Positions 42,885 to 51,016 of a stretch of 64,000 nucleotides of DNA are shown one piece after another. This stretch comes from Phycisphaerae bacterium (GTDB taxonomy: Bacteria; Planctomycetota; Phycisphaerae; Phycisphaerales; SM1A02). Position numbers and translations under genes: made by a program. The DNA is taken from the NCBI GenBank assembly GCA_002716385.1, contig PBAX01000027.1:124001-188000 (forward strand), given 5' to 3'. How positions within the stretch are numbered: position 1 is the first letter of the stretch; each line of letters opens with the position of its first letter. Under the pieces are notes generated by a model that had not been told where the DNA came from, did no database searches, and saw nothing but the letters and a program-made list of their open reading frames with translations.

Positions 42885-43828
42885 TCGACTCGACACGATC
42901 CAGTCTGGTCGGCGGCCTCGATCTCGACATCGAGTTCGACGCCCCCATCGGCGCCCTGACCTGGTTCGGCATCGGCGGACACGCCCCGATGCTCGTCCGT
43001 CCCAGATCCGAGGATGCACTGGCCACCCTGCTGTCGCGATGTCACCAGACCGAAGTGCCGGTCCGCATACTCGGCGGCGGTGCGAATCTTCTGGTCGATG
43101 ACTCAGGCATCGAAGGACTCGTCATCAAGCTCGATCATGACTGCTTCACCAGCCGGAAGTACAACCGCGAGGGCGAAGTCGATCGCGCTCTGGTGGCCGC
43201 GGGCAGTGATCTCTTCCAACTGGTCAATGAAACCGCTCGGCACGGGCTTGATGGTGTCAGCCAGCTGGCCGGAGTACCGGGCACGCTCGGGGGGGCCATA
43301 CGAATGAATGCCGGTGGTAACTTCGGCGATACCGGACAGGTGATCGAATCCATCAGCATGCTCGACATGACCGGCCGCAGACTTGAACTGAATCGTGATG
43401 AACTGACCTTCGACTATCGACAAAGCAGTGTGCCCAACGGAATCGTCTGCTCGGCGATTCTCCAGCTCGAACCGACCGATCCCGTGAAGGTACGCAACAA
43501 GGTTCGTGAGATCTTCGCCAAGAAGAAGGCCTCCCAACCGATGGCCGACAACTCGGCTGGATGCGCCTTCCGCAATCCGGTCATCGACGGCCAACGTGTT
43601 TCCGCCGGCCAGCTCATCGACGAAGCCGGACTGAAGGAACTCAACGTCGGCGGCGCCACCGTCAGCCCACGTCATGCCAACTTCATCTCGACCACCCCGC
43701 AGGCGACCGCCAGAGACGTCATGAAACTCATGACCATGGTCCAGACTCGCGTGCATGAGCACTGCGGCGCCTCGCTGCAGCCGGAAGTGGTGATCTGGTC
43801 GGATGATCCCGAGGCACCTCGGCCATGA
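42881..43828 (+). CDS. murB: UDP-N-acetylenolpyruvoylglucosamine reductase
   Basis: The 315-aa FAD-dependent enzyme reduces enolpyruvyl-UDP-GlcNAc to UDP-MurNAc. It has TWFGIGGHAPMLVRP, GGGANLLVDDSGIEGLVI, GVPGTLGGAIRMNAGG, YRQSSVP, the proton-donor Ser region in ADNSAGCAFRNP and AGQLIDEAGLKELNVGGATVSPRHANFI, and PEVVIW at the end. This is the type II MurB pattern. The ATG overlaps the murC stop (ATGA). Confidence 0.96.
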   Translation: MIDSTRSSLVGGLDLDIEFDAPIGALTWFGIGGHAPMLVRPRSEDALATLLSRCHQTEVPVRILGGGANLLVDDSGIEGLVIKLDHDCFTSRKYNREGEVDRALVAAGSDLFQLVNETARHGLDGVSQLAGVPGTLGGAIRMNAGGNFGDTGQVIESISMLDMTGRRLELNRDELTFDYRQSSVPNGIVCSAILQLEPTDPVKVRNKVREIFAKKKASQPMADNSAGCAFRNPVIDGQRVSAGQLIDEAGLKELNVGGATVSPRHANFISTTPQATARDVMKLMTMVQTRVHEHCGASLQPEVVIWSDDPEAPRP

Positions 43829-44736
43829 GCGGCATCCAACCGAAGATCACTGTGCTGATGGGCGGCCCGGATGGCGAACATGATGTCAGTCTGGCCTCTG
43901 GTCGATCCGTCGCGGCCGCATTAGTCGAAGCCGGATTCGATCAGGTGACCGAACATGTGATCGAAAGACGACCGCTCGAACACCTCGATGACATTCCGGG
44001 CGATGTCCTCTTCCCGGTCCTTCATGGACCATGGGGCGAAGGTGGCCCATTGCAGCAACTGCTTGAACATGATGGGCGACCATTCATCGGATGCGATTCG
44101 ACCGCGGCTGCCGCCGCCATGGACAAGAACCGCACCAAGCTGGTCGCGCGTGAACTCGACATCGCCACACCAGACTGGCAACACATGCAGGCAGGGGACA
44201 CCTGCACGCTCGAACCCCCGGTGGTGATCAAGCCCGTCGCGGAAGGATCAAGTCTCGATCTGCACATCGCCAACACCATCGTCGAACGGGATGTGGCCAT
44301 TTCGCGGGTATTGACCCATGGTGAATACGTGATGGCCGAGACCTTCATCGACGGTCGGGAATTGACCGTGGGCATCATCGATGGCAGCCCACTCGCGATC
44401 ATCGAGATCAAGCCCGCTTCAGGCGTCTACGACTACGAAGCCAAGTATCAGCGTGACGACACGCAATATCTGGTCGAACCGGATCTCGATGATGACATCG
44501 AAAGGACCCTCAAGGACGCCGCTGTCAGGATCTACAACGGCCTGAAGGTGCGGCATCTGGCCCGAGTCGATTTCCTTCTGGCACAGAACGATCCCTGGCT
44601 GCTCGAAGTCAACACCATGCCTGGATTCACGAAGCAATCCCTCCTTCCAAAGGCGGCGGCGGCCAGTGGCCTCCCCATGCCCGAACTGTGCCGATCGCTG
44701 ATCGAGCTGGCGTTGGCTGACGCCCCCACCAGCTGA
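43825..44736 (+). CDS. ddl: D-alanine--D-alanine ligase
   Basis: The 303-aa ATP-grasp ligase makes the D-Ala-D-Ala terminus of peptidoglycan stems. It shows ITVLMGGPDGEHDVSLASGRSV, FPVLHGPWGEGGPLQQLLE, GCDSTAAAAAMDKNRTKLVA, VVIKPVAEGSSLDLHI, YEAKYQRDDTQYLV and LLEVNTMPGFTKQSLLPKAA. It contains the expected serine (HDVS) and Tyr of the omega loop. The ATG overlaps the murB stop (ATGA). Confidence 0.96.
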   Translation: MSGIQPKITVLMGGPDGEHDVSLASGRSVAAALVEAGFDQVTEHVIERRPLEHLDDIPGDVLFPVLHGPWGEGGPLQQLLEHDGRPFIGCDSTAAAAAMDKNRTKLVARELDIATPDWQHMQAGDTCTLEPPVVIKPVAEGSSLDLHIANTIVERDVAISRVLTHGEYVMAETFIDGRELTVGIIDGSPLAIIEIKPASGVYDYEAKYQRDDTQYLVEPDLDDDIERTLKDAAVRIYNGLKVRHLARVDFLLAQNDPWLLEVNTMPGFTKQSLLPKAAAASGLPMPELCRSLIELALADAPTS

Positions 44737-44761
44737 ACCAGGTCCACCAATCCCATCCTCA

Positions 44762-45694
44762 ATGGGCCATGTCTCAAGGGGCCCGCCCCTGGAAGCCGAT
44801 GATGGTTCGAGCATGGCACCAAGAAGATCAAACAAGGCAGGCGGCACGATCTCGAACTGGAAACGAGTCCTCAAGGCATCGCCAACTGCGATCCGGGAAT
44901 GGTCCACCACCAGAACCGGTCGCTACACATGGCTGACGACAGGTGTTCTGGCCGCCATCATCTGCTTCACAGCCTTGATCCCGGTACTCGCCAGACGAGT
45001 CGAGAAGCCGGTCGACACCGTAACCGTCACCTTCAGCCAGGTACCGCATTGGGCCGCGCCCACGATCGTGGACCATCTGTGTGAACTGGCCGGTACGCAA
45101 CTGACCGGAACACCCCTTTCGCGGGCCGACCTTCAGGCGACCCGGGAGGAACTGCTCGAATCGGGCTTCTTCAACGAGGTCAGTCAGGTTCGCCGAATCG
45201 GCCCCTCGGAAGTCGTCATCGACGCCTCGCTCGTGACGCCACTGGCCCGTGTACGTGACCAGAACGGACAGGCCCTGATCGATACTCACGGAAGACTCAT
45301 GCCACCGGGATGCGGTGTGGCCGGCAACGTGCATGTCGTCACCATCGAGAACCCTCGCTACGGAAGACCAGATCGCCCAGGCGACATCTGGAGCGGAGGC
45401 GATCTGGCGGCCGCCCTTCGAGTCCTGCATCACATCTCGGACGCACCCTGGATCACTCAGGTCGAGGCGATCGATCTCTCCAGATATCCGGCCAACGGCA
45501 ACCTCGTGCTCATAAGCGACAATGCCAGCCGCATCGTGTGGGGCTCCGCACCGGGCAATGAAAAGGCCATGGAATCCCTGCTTGATCGAAAGATCGCGAG
45601 ACTCGATCGACTCCATCGATTGTCCGGGCGAATCGATCAATATCATCCAGGCGAAATCGACATCACCGATGCCTCGCTCGTGGTCAAGCGTTGA
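44762..45694 (+). CDS. FtsQ/DivIB-like divisome membrane protein
   Basis: The 310-aa protein has a basic cytoplasmic N-terminus (about 1-52), one membrane helix (TWLTTGVLAAIICFTALIPVLA), and a periplasmic part beginning with a POTRA-like segment (QLTGTPLSRADLQATREELLESGFFNEVSQVRRIGPSEVVIDASLVTPLARVRD) followed by a beta domain. Position right after ddl and topology fit FtsQ, the scaffold linking FtsA/FtsZ with septal synthesis. Similarity is weak. The start is uncertain: ATG 44762 or ATG 44813; neither has a good Shine-Dalgarno sequence, and an AGGGGC-CC-GCCCCT repeat lies between them. Confidence 0.6.
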   Translation: MGHVSRGPPLEADDGSSMAPRRSNKAGGTISNWKRVLKASPTAIREWSTTRTGRYTWLTTGVLAAIICFTALIPVLARRVEKPVDTVTVTFSQVPHWAAPTIVDHLCELAGTQLTGTPLSRADLQATREELLESGFFNEVSQVRRIGPSEVVIDASLVTPLARVRDQNGQALIDTHGRLMPPGCGVAGNVHVVTIENPRYGRPDRPGDIWSGGDLAAALRVLHHISDAPWITQVEAIDLSRYPANGNLVLISDNASRIVWGSAPGNEKAMESLLDRKIARLDRLHRLSGRIDQYHPGEIDITDASLVVKR

Positions 45695-46377
45695 AACGCC
45701 ATCTGGTTCCCGTATCGGGTTCCCCGTACATCATCCAAAGACTGCTTGTGTTCTGCGGCTCCTGCTGGCTGCTGGCGTCATGGATCATGGTGATCGGCCT
45801 GAGGCAACCGATGCTGCCGACCACGCAGACCTGGCTTCCAGGCGTGCGGATGATGCTGATCATGTCCGCCATCGGACTCGTGGTCGTCTGGCCGATGGCC
45901 GCCCTCTCGACCAGTCGTGACGTTCCACCGCGAACGACACTCAGACATACGGTCATTCTCCTGATTACCGCTCAACTGATCACCTGGCCATCCGGCTTCG
46001 TGACGACGTGGCTGTTCTCCAGAACAGCGTTGATCGCGATCACACTCACAGGATGGGGATTGTTGGCGGGCGTCATCACGGCATGGGGAAGATCTCGAGC
46101 CCGATTCTGGCCTAGAAGCATCTCCATGCTCATCTGTCTGATGCTCACCATCGTCTCCCCCATTCTGGTTCTCATGGATGAGTCCATACGATCAGCCATT
46201 CCATTCAGTCCATTGACCAGCCTGTGGTATCTCGCTGGCGGTGGCCTGTACGACACAACGAGTCGTGAATGGATCGCCGGGCTGGCCCCATGGCTGATCG
46301 CATTGGCAAGCTGGCCGTTGATCTCCCGAGCTGGCGGTTGCCCTGAACAGCCCAAGGCAGGACACTGGCGGACATGA
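45691..46377 (+). CDS. Unknown polytopic membrane protein
   Basis: The 228-aa protein has about six hydrophobic segments (LLVFCGSCWLLASWIMVIGL, MLIMSAIGLVVVWPMAAL, TVILLITAQLITWPSGFVTTWLF, LIAITLTGWGLLAGVITAW, SMLICLMLTIVSPILVLM, WIAGLAPWLIALASWPLI). I do not recognise the family. The frame begins with TTG overlapping the upstream stop (TTGA), an unusual but coupled start. It also overlaps the cardiolipin synthase start by four bases, so it belongs to the murC-cls transcription unit and is probably an envelope protein. Confidence 0.6.
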   Translation: MKRHLVPVSGSPYIIQRLLVFCGSCWLLASWIMVIGLRQPMLPTTQTWLPGVRMMLIMSAIGLVVVWPMAALSTSRDVPPRTTLRHTVILLITAQLITWPSGFVTTWLFSRTALIAITLTGWGLLAGVITAWGRSRARFWPRSISMLICLMLTIVSPILVLMDESIRSAIPFSPLTSLWYLAGGGLYDTTSREWIAGLAPWLIALASWPLISRAGGCPEQPKAGHWRT

Positions 46378-47822
46378 CCCATCTGGTGATTCTCTATTCA
46401 CTGCTCATTGTCGACATCGCGATCTTCTTCGTGCTTCTGGTGCACATCCTCCTCAGAAGAAGGGGAACCAGCGAGACTCGACTGGCGTGGATGATCTTCA
46501 TCATTCTGGTCCCCTATCTGGGCGCCTTGATCTATCTGATGGTGGGCGGCATCTATGTGGGCCGTCGATACAGGGATTTCAAGAAGGGCAAGCACTCGAA
46601 GCTCGATTTCGTGGAACATCCGGACCTGGCCGATCTGGCCGACATCGAACCGACCACACCCTCTCCCTATCGCCGTGTCTTCACTCTGGCCGAGAACCTC
46701 TGCCAGTCAGATCTGGTCGGGGGCAACAATCTCGAACTGAAAGGCAATACGTCCGACTTCCTCGAACGACTCTACGATGACATCGACTCGGCCAGCGAAA
46801 CGGTGCACCTTCTGACCTACATCTACCTAACCGACTCGACCGGGAAGCGGGTTGCCGAAGCACTCTGCGCCGCTGCTGCACGTGGTGTCACCTGCCGGTT
46901 GCTGGTGGACTCGCTCGGATCCAGAGCGTTTCTCAAGTCCGACCTCCGCAACAAGCTGGATGCCTGCGGTGTCAAGGTCGTCGAGGCCCTACCGGCCAGT
47001 CTCCTGCGCATCGGTTCGGCGAGGATCGACCTGCGCAATCACCGCAAGATCATCGTGATCGACAACACCACAGGCTATTTGGGGAGTCAGAACATCGCCG
47101 ACCCGGCCTTCGCCCCCAAGGCGAAGTACGCACCCTGGATCGACTGCATGGTTCGGATCCAGGGACCGGCCGTTCATGATCTGCAGAGACTCTTCCTGGA
47201 GGATTGGTATCTGGATACGGGTGAAGCGAATACCCGGATGCTCGAGACCATTCCACATGTGCAGAAGGACGGCGCAGATGTGCAGATCATCGAGAACGGA
47301 CCCCAGCAAGTGGGCAGCGAGACTTTCAGTCTGGTGCTCCAGTCGTGCTTTCACGTCGCGACCGAGGAGATCATCCTCACCACTCCCTACTTCGTTCCCG
47401 ATGTCGCCACCGAATCAGCGATGCATGCCGCGGCTCGGCGTGGTGTCGATACCACCCTGATACTTCCACAGCGAAACGATTCCAGACTGGTCTCACTGGC
47501 CAGCCGAAGTCACTACGAACAGCTGCTTGAAGCAGGTGTGAAGATTCGTCATTTCACCAGTGGACTTCTCCATGCCAAGACACTGACCGTGGATCGCCAA
47601 CTCTTCCTGGTGGGCTCCGCGAATCTGGACAGACGCAGCATGGAACTCAATTTCGAAGCCAACATGCTCGGCTGGAGCCCCGACTTCGCCGGCCAATTGA
47701 GACTGCTTCAGAAGTCGTATGCCAACGACTCCGTCGAGGTCGATGCCCAGAAATGGCTGGATGCCCCTTGGTACAGGCGTCTGGCCAGAAATGCCGCTGG
47801 AATGCTCAGCCCACTCCTCTGA
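46374..47822 (+). CDS. cls: Cardiolipin synthase (PLD family)
   Basis: The 482-aa protein has two N-terminal helices (LLIVDIAIFFVLLVHILL, WMIFIILVPYLGALIYLMVGG) and two phospholipase D motifs: HRKIIVIDNTTGYLGSQNI (about 222) and HAKTLTVDRQLFLVGSANLD (about 399). This is the bacterial ClsA layout; it joins two phosphatidylglycerols into cardiolipin at the inner membrane. The ATG overlaps the preceding stop. Its place at the end of a murC-ddl-ftsQ-like unit suggests coordination of wall and membrane synthesis. Confidence 0.93.
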   Translation: MTHLVILYSLLIVDIAIFFVLLVHILLRRRGTSETRLAWMIFIILVPYLGALIYLMVGGIYVGRRYRDFKKGKHSKLDFVEHPDLADLADIEPTTPSPYRRVFTLAENLCQSDLVGGNNLELKGNTSDFLERLYDDIDSASETVHLLTYIYLTDSTGKRVAEALCAAAARGVTCRLLVDSLGSRAFLKSDLRNKLDACGVKVVEALPASLLRIGSARIDLRNHRKIIVIDNTTGYLGSQNIADPAFAPKAKYAPWIDCMVRIQGPAVHDLQRLFLEDWYLDTGEANTRMLETIPHVQKDGADVQIIENGPQQVGSETFSLVLQSCFHVATEEIILTTPYFVPDVATESAMHAAARRGVDTTLILPQRNDSRLVSLASRSHYEQLLEAGVKIRHFTSGLLHAKTLTVDRQLFLVGSANLDRRSMELNFEANMLGWSPDFAGQLRLLQKSYANDSVEVDAQKWLDAPWYRRLARNAAGMLSPLL

Positions 47823-47862
47823 GGCCGTCTGGAGCTATAAAAACGCCTGTCCTTCCGCTCCC

Positions 47863-47890
47863 TTGAAAGCTGCAAGCCCTTGACTATACT
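47863..47890 (+). promoter_or_regulatory. Sigma-70-type promoter of the CTERM-protein gene
   Basis: TTGAAA and TATACT are separated by 16 bp. Transcription would start near 47897, leaving a leader of about 60 nt with a GGAAA ribosome site before the ATG at 47956. Confidence 0.55.
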
Positions 47891-47955
47891 TGCCTTCGAG
47901 CAATCGGCCTGCACGGGACGAGGGCTTGATGAGGAAGAAGGAAGAAGGAAACTCC

Positions 47956-48693
47956 ATGAGTGCACCAAGGCACTGGTTTGCTGGCGCAACCATCGCGTTG
48001 ACAAGCAGTTCGCTCCTTGCAGCGGGCTCGGCTCAATTCGTCGCCTGGAATGGTACCGAGGTGAACATCGCCTCTGGTGAGTTCGTCGACATACTGGAGA
48101 ACAGCGGCAATGCCTTCTCCCTGGATGACATGAATCGTGTCAACGAGGAACTTCAGTCACAGGGCATTTCAACCCAGGACAAGATCAATGTGTTTCTCAC
48201 CGAAACCGCCGCAGGGCTGACCATCGTGACGATGCTCGGTGGCGTTGAAACACCCGATTCCTCCGGCCCGACCACAGCCGTGTCGACAACGGCATTCGTT
48301 CCGGGAACCGCCGGTTGGCAATACAACGCGGATGCCGGCGGCAGCTTCGATGCCGTACCACTGGGTGATACGACCGTGCTCAGCGGTCTCTTTCAATGGG
48401 AATCGGGCGTGAACTCGGCCGCCATGGCCGCTTCCAATCTGGCTGTTGGTGATACTGGAAGCTACCAGTTCAACGAATTCCAGCAAGGCGGGCTTTCCAC
48501 CAACAACACGATCCAATTGCTCACCAGCGAAGGTGGCGTATGGTCAGTGGCCCAGAGCTTCGATTTCGATCCTGCAGAGGATGGCGGGCTCGACTTCCAG
48601 TACTTCGACTTCGCGATCACCGACATTCCCGCTCCTGGCGGGCTCGTGATCATGATGTTCGCGGCCAATGGCCTGCGCAGAAGACGCCGCTGA
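47956..48693 (+). CDS. Exported protein with PAPG-type C-terminal sorting tag
   Basis: The 245-aa protein has a signal peptide (HWFAGATIALTSSSLLAAGSAQ) and ends IPAPGGLVIMMFAANGLRRRRR: a short PAPG motif, hydrophobic stretch and Arg cluster, like PEP-CTERM or related tripartite sorting signals. The body is beta-rich and has no enzyme motif I know. It would be handed to an exosortase or rhombosortase-like enzyme, none of which is in the window. A good promoter precedes it. The start MSAPRHW is preferred over the track start because GGAAACTCC lies directly upstream. Confidence 0.65.
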   Translation: MSAPRHWFAGATIALTSSSLLAAGSAQFVAWNGTEVNIASGEFVDILENSGNAFSLDDMNRVNEELQSQGISTQDKINVFLTETAAGLTIVTMLGGVETPDSSGPTTAVSTTAFVPGTAGWQYNADAGGSFDAVPLGDTTVLSGLFQWESGVNSAAMAASNLAVGDTGSYQFNEFQQGGLSTNNTIQLLTSEGGVWSVAQSFDFDPAEDGGLDFQYFDFAITDIPAPGGLVIMMFAANGLRRRRR

Positions 48694-48703
48694 ACCCATC
48701 CGA

Positions 48704-48709
48704 TAGCAT
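48704..48709 (+). promoter_or_regulatory. -10 hexamer of a leaderless start (DNA methyltransferase)
   Basis: TAGCAT, seven bases (TGCGAAC), then GTG at 48717. Confidence 0.4.
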
Positions 48710-48716
48710 TGCGAAC

Positions 48717-49466
48717 GTGCCTGTCACACTTCATAACGGTGATTGCCTGGAGGTCCTGCAGCAACTGGAACCGCTCGAGGTGGATCTTGTCTACATGGAT
48801 CCACCCTTCGGTGTCGGACGGAGGATGGCGGGCCGTGATGGCACTCGGTTCGATGACCTGCTGGAGGATCCGGCAGACTACATGGCCTTCATGAGACCAA
48901 GACTCGAATCCGTCCTTCGACATCTTCATGAAGATGGAATCATCCTGCTTCATTGCGATTGGCGACAAGTCCACCATCTTCGTCTGGCGCTGGATGAACT
49001 GATGGGACGCGATGCCTTCGTCAACCAGCTTGTCTGGAGATATGGACTTGGTGGTTCGTCACCTCGGCGCTTCGCCAGGAAACATGACGACATCCTCTTC
49101 TATGCAAGAAGCCAGTCCTACCACTTCAAGCCGCCGCTGGTACCCGCAACCAGTCAACGACTCAAGGGCCAGATGAAGAAGGCGACTGATGTACTGGATA
49201 TTCCAGCCATCAACAACATGGCCCATGAACGGACCGGGTGGCCGACGCAGAAACCAATCGCCTTGCTGAAACTGCTCATCGAGGCGTGTTGCCCGGAATC
49301 GGGACACGTGCTCGATCCGTTCTGTGGATCCGGCACCACGCTGGTGGCCGCTGCCGACACTGGACGAAACGCCACCGGCATCGATCTATCCGAAGAAGCG
49401 CTGCGGCTCACCCGCCAACGACTCGCCGAATGCGAGGAGACGATCAGCAAGGCCCCCAGCCGTTGA
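48717..49466 (+). CDS. Orphan DNA (adenine/cytosine-N4) methyltransferase
   Basis: The 249-aa enzyme has motif IV DLVYMDPPFG (about 25-34) before motif I DPFCGSGTTLVAAADTGRNATGID (about 200), the beta-class order of the N6-adenine/N4-cytosine methyltransferases. RTGWPTQKPIALLKLLIEACCPESGHVLDPF is the standard linker to motif I. No restriction endonuclease or specificity gene is adjacent, so it is a solitary methylase that may serve regulation or repair. It starts with GTG after TAGCAT and seven bases. The last 23 bp overlap the convergent secreted-protein gene. Confidence 0.82.
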   Translation: MPVTLHNGDCLEVLQQLEPLEVDLVYMDPPFGVGRRMAGRDGTRFDDLLEDPADYMAFMRPRLESVLRHLHEDGIILLHCDWRQVHHLRLALDELMGRDAFVNQLVWRYGLGGSSPRRFARKHDDILFYARSQSYHFKPPLVPATSQRLKGQMKKATDVLDIPAINNMAHERTGWPTQKPIALLKLLIEACCPESGHVLDPFCGSGTTLVAAADTGRNATGIDLSEEALRLTRQRLAECEETISKAPSR

Positions 49467-50946
49467 TGACCTTGAGGACGTCATCGACGTCCGAATCGCC
49501 ATCTCCATCCGCATCACCACTGCCGTCCGTGTTGCCGTAGCTGGAGAGGACCTCGAGCACGTCGTCGACGTCAACCACTCCATCGCCATCAAGATCACCC
49601 GGACACGGATCGGACGGATCACAGGCATCGACATCCGAGCAGTTCGATCCAGGACCACCCCAGAGGCCTCCGAAGAGTAGACATGTCTCCTCATCGAACT
49701 CGAAGCAATCCGCGGTATCTGGGCAGCACCATCCCTCCGGGGCGGGACACTCGATGATGTCACAGCTGGTGCCATCGCCTTGGAACTCGCCATCGAAGGC
49801 CGCACAGGCCTCGGGGCTGACATCCGGAACACAGTTGCCCTCGAGCGTGCAACAGGCACCCTCTGGAAAACAGACCACGTCGGCACAGGTGTTTCCGATC
49901 AGGAAGGTTCCATTGAAAGCCGTGCACTGCAACTCGGTCACGCCGTCGACACAGGCTCCGGTCGAGGGAACGCAGCAGGCACCCTGTGGATCGGGGCAAT
50001 CGACATCCGCGCAGGTTGTGAGTTCACCCTGGAAGACGCCCGACAGGGCATCGCACTGCAGTTCGGTCGTTTCCAGGCAGGTTCCATCCAGTTTGCAGCA
50101 GGCACCTTCGGACTCTCCACAGTTGAATGGCGTGACGGTTGCATTCATCACCCAATCTCCACTTGGAGTGCAGATGCCGGGCAACGCCTGGAAAGTCGAC
50201 CAAGTATTGCCGCAGATGCAGAATGCACCATCGACAAGCTCGATCCAGTTGCCCGCCGGCGATGCGAGCCCGCTGATGTCGGTTGTCGGAAAGGCGTTCT
50301 GGCTCTCTGCTGGTGGTTCCAGACACGGATTGCCCGGTGAATGATGCGAGTCGATTCGAAAGGCCACGGTGAATGTCTGGGAACCATTGTCCTGAATGAA
50401 GATCTGTTCCGGATCATCCGCAGCGATGCTGAACTGGATGATGGTGCCGGTCGTACCGGGAGGCATGACCAGATGGGGAAGGATCTGTCCGTCTGACGAG
50501 TACTGGGCCACGAGCGATCCATTGTCGGGCGTGCCTGAATACACGAGCACCGACCACTCCGTCGTGGTCTGGACGGTCGCATTGAAGGTGGCGAAGAGGA
50601 TCTGTGCACTCTCGAATTTCAGCGGAAAGGCCTGAGGCGGCATCACGAAGGAAACACCGGCGCTTTCCCCCTGCTCGAATCCCGCCTGCACTGTGTACTG
50701 ACCGGTACCGAAATCGGAATCCGTATGGGCCAGAACTTCAGGAGGACAGCTTCGGTCCATCGAAGTCCGATTGACGACGACCGGAAGATCCGCGTCGGAG
50801 GGACGAAGTTCGATGGACATGACATCGATGCGATCGAGTCTGGCATCGACTGGATTCAACCTTGATTCCCCTGCCGCCAGATTCAGCCCGAGAACCGGCG
50901 CCAGCAAGGCCGACAGGAGACAAACGCTTCGAACTTGAAGACTCAT
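49444..50946 (-). CDS. Secreted Cys-rich repeat protein with dockerin-like C-terminus
   Basis: The 500-aa protein has a signal peptide (MSLQVRSVCLLSALLAPVLGLNLAAG), a beta-rich domain (about 60-275), then four tandem repeats of about 42 residues starting GACC or GWCC with the pattern CC-x-C-x-C-x-G-x-F-x-T-C-x-C, six Cys each, so three disulfides per repeat are possible. It ends with DLDGDGVVDVDDVLEVLSSYG and DADGDGDSDVDDVLKVINGWGPC. The protein is probably surface-exposed or released and disulfide-stabilised. No enzymatic motif is seen. Its 3' end overlaps the methyltransferase gene. Confidence 0.78.
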   Translation of the reverse strand: MSLQVRSVCLLSALLAPVLGLNLAAGESRLNPVDARLDRIDVMSIELRPSDADLPVVVNRTSMDRSCPPEVLAHTDSDFGTGQYTVQAGFEQGESAGVSFVMPPQAFPLKFESAQILFATFNATVQTTTEWSVLVYSGTPDNGSLVAQYSSDGQILPHLVMPPGTTGTIIQFSIAADDPEQIFIQDNGSQTFTVAFRIDSHHSPGNPCLEPPAESQNAFPTTDISGLASPAGNWIELVDGAFCICGNTWSTFQALPGICTPSGDWVMNATVTPFNCGESEGACCKLDGTCLETTELQCDALSGVFQGELTTCADVDCPDPQGACCVPSTGACVDGVTELQCTAFNGTFLIGNTCADVVCFPEGACCTLEGNCVPDVSPEACAAFDGEFQGDGTSCDIIECPAPEGWCCPDTADCFEFDEETCLLFGGLWGGPGSNCSDVDACDPSDPCPGDLDGDGVVDVDDVLEVLSSYGNTDGSGDADGDGDSDVDDVLKVINGWGPC

Positions 50947-51016
50947 TGAATGGCCATCCCTTCCTGATGATCATTGGTTCGACGACACCTCTATTGTGTA
51001 CTGACAGAGGCCGGTG

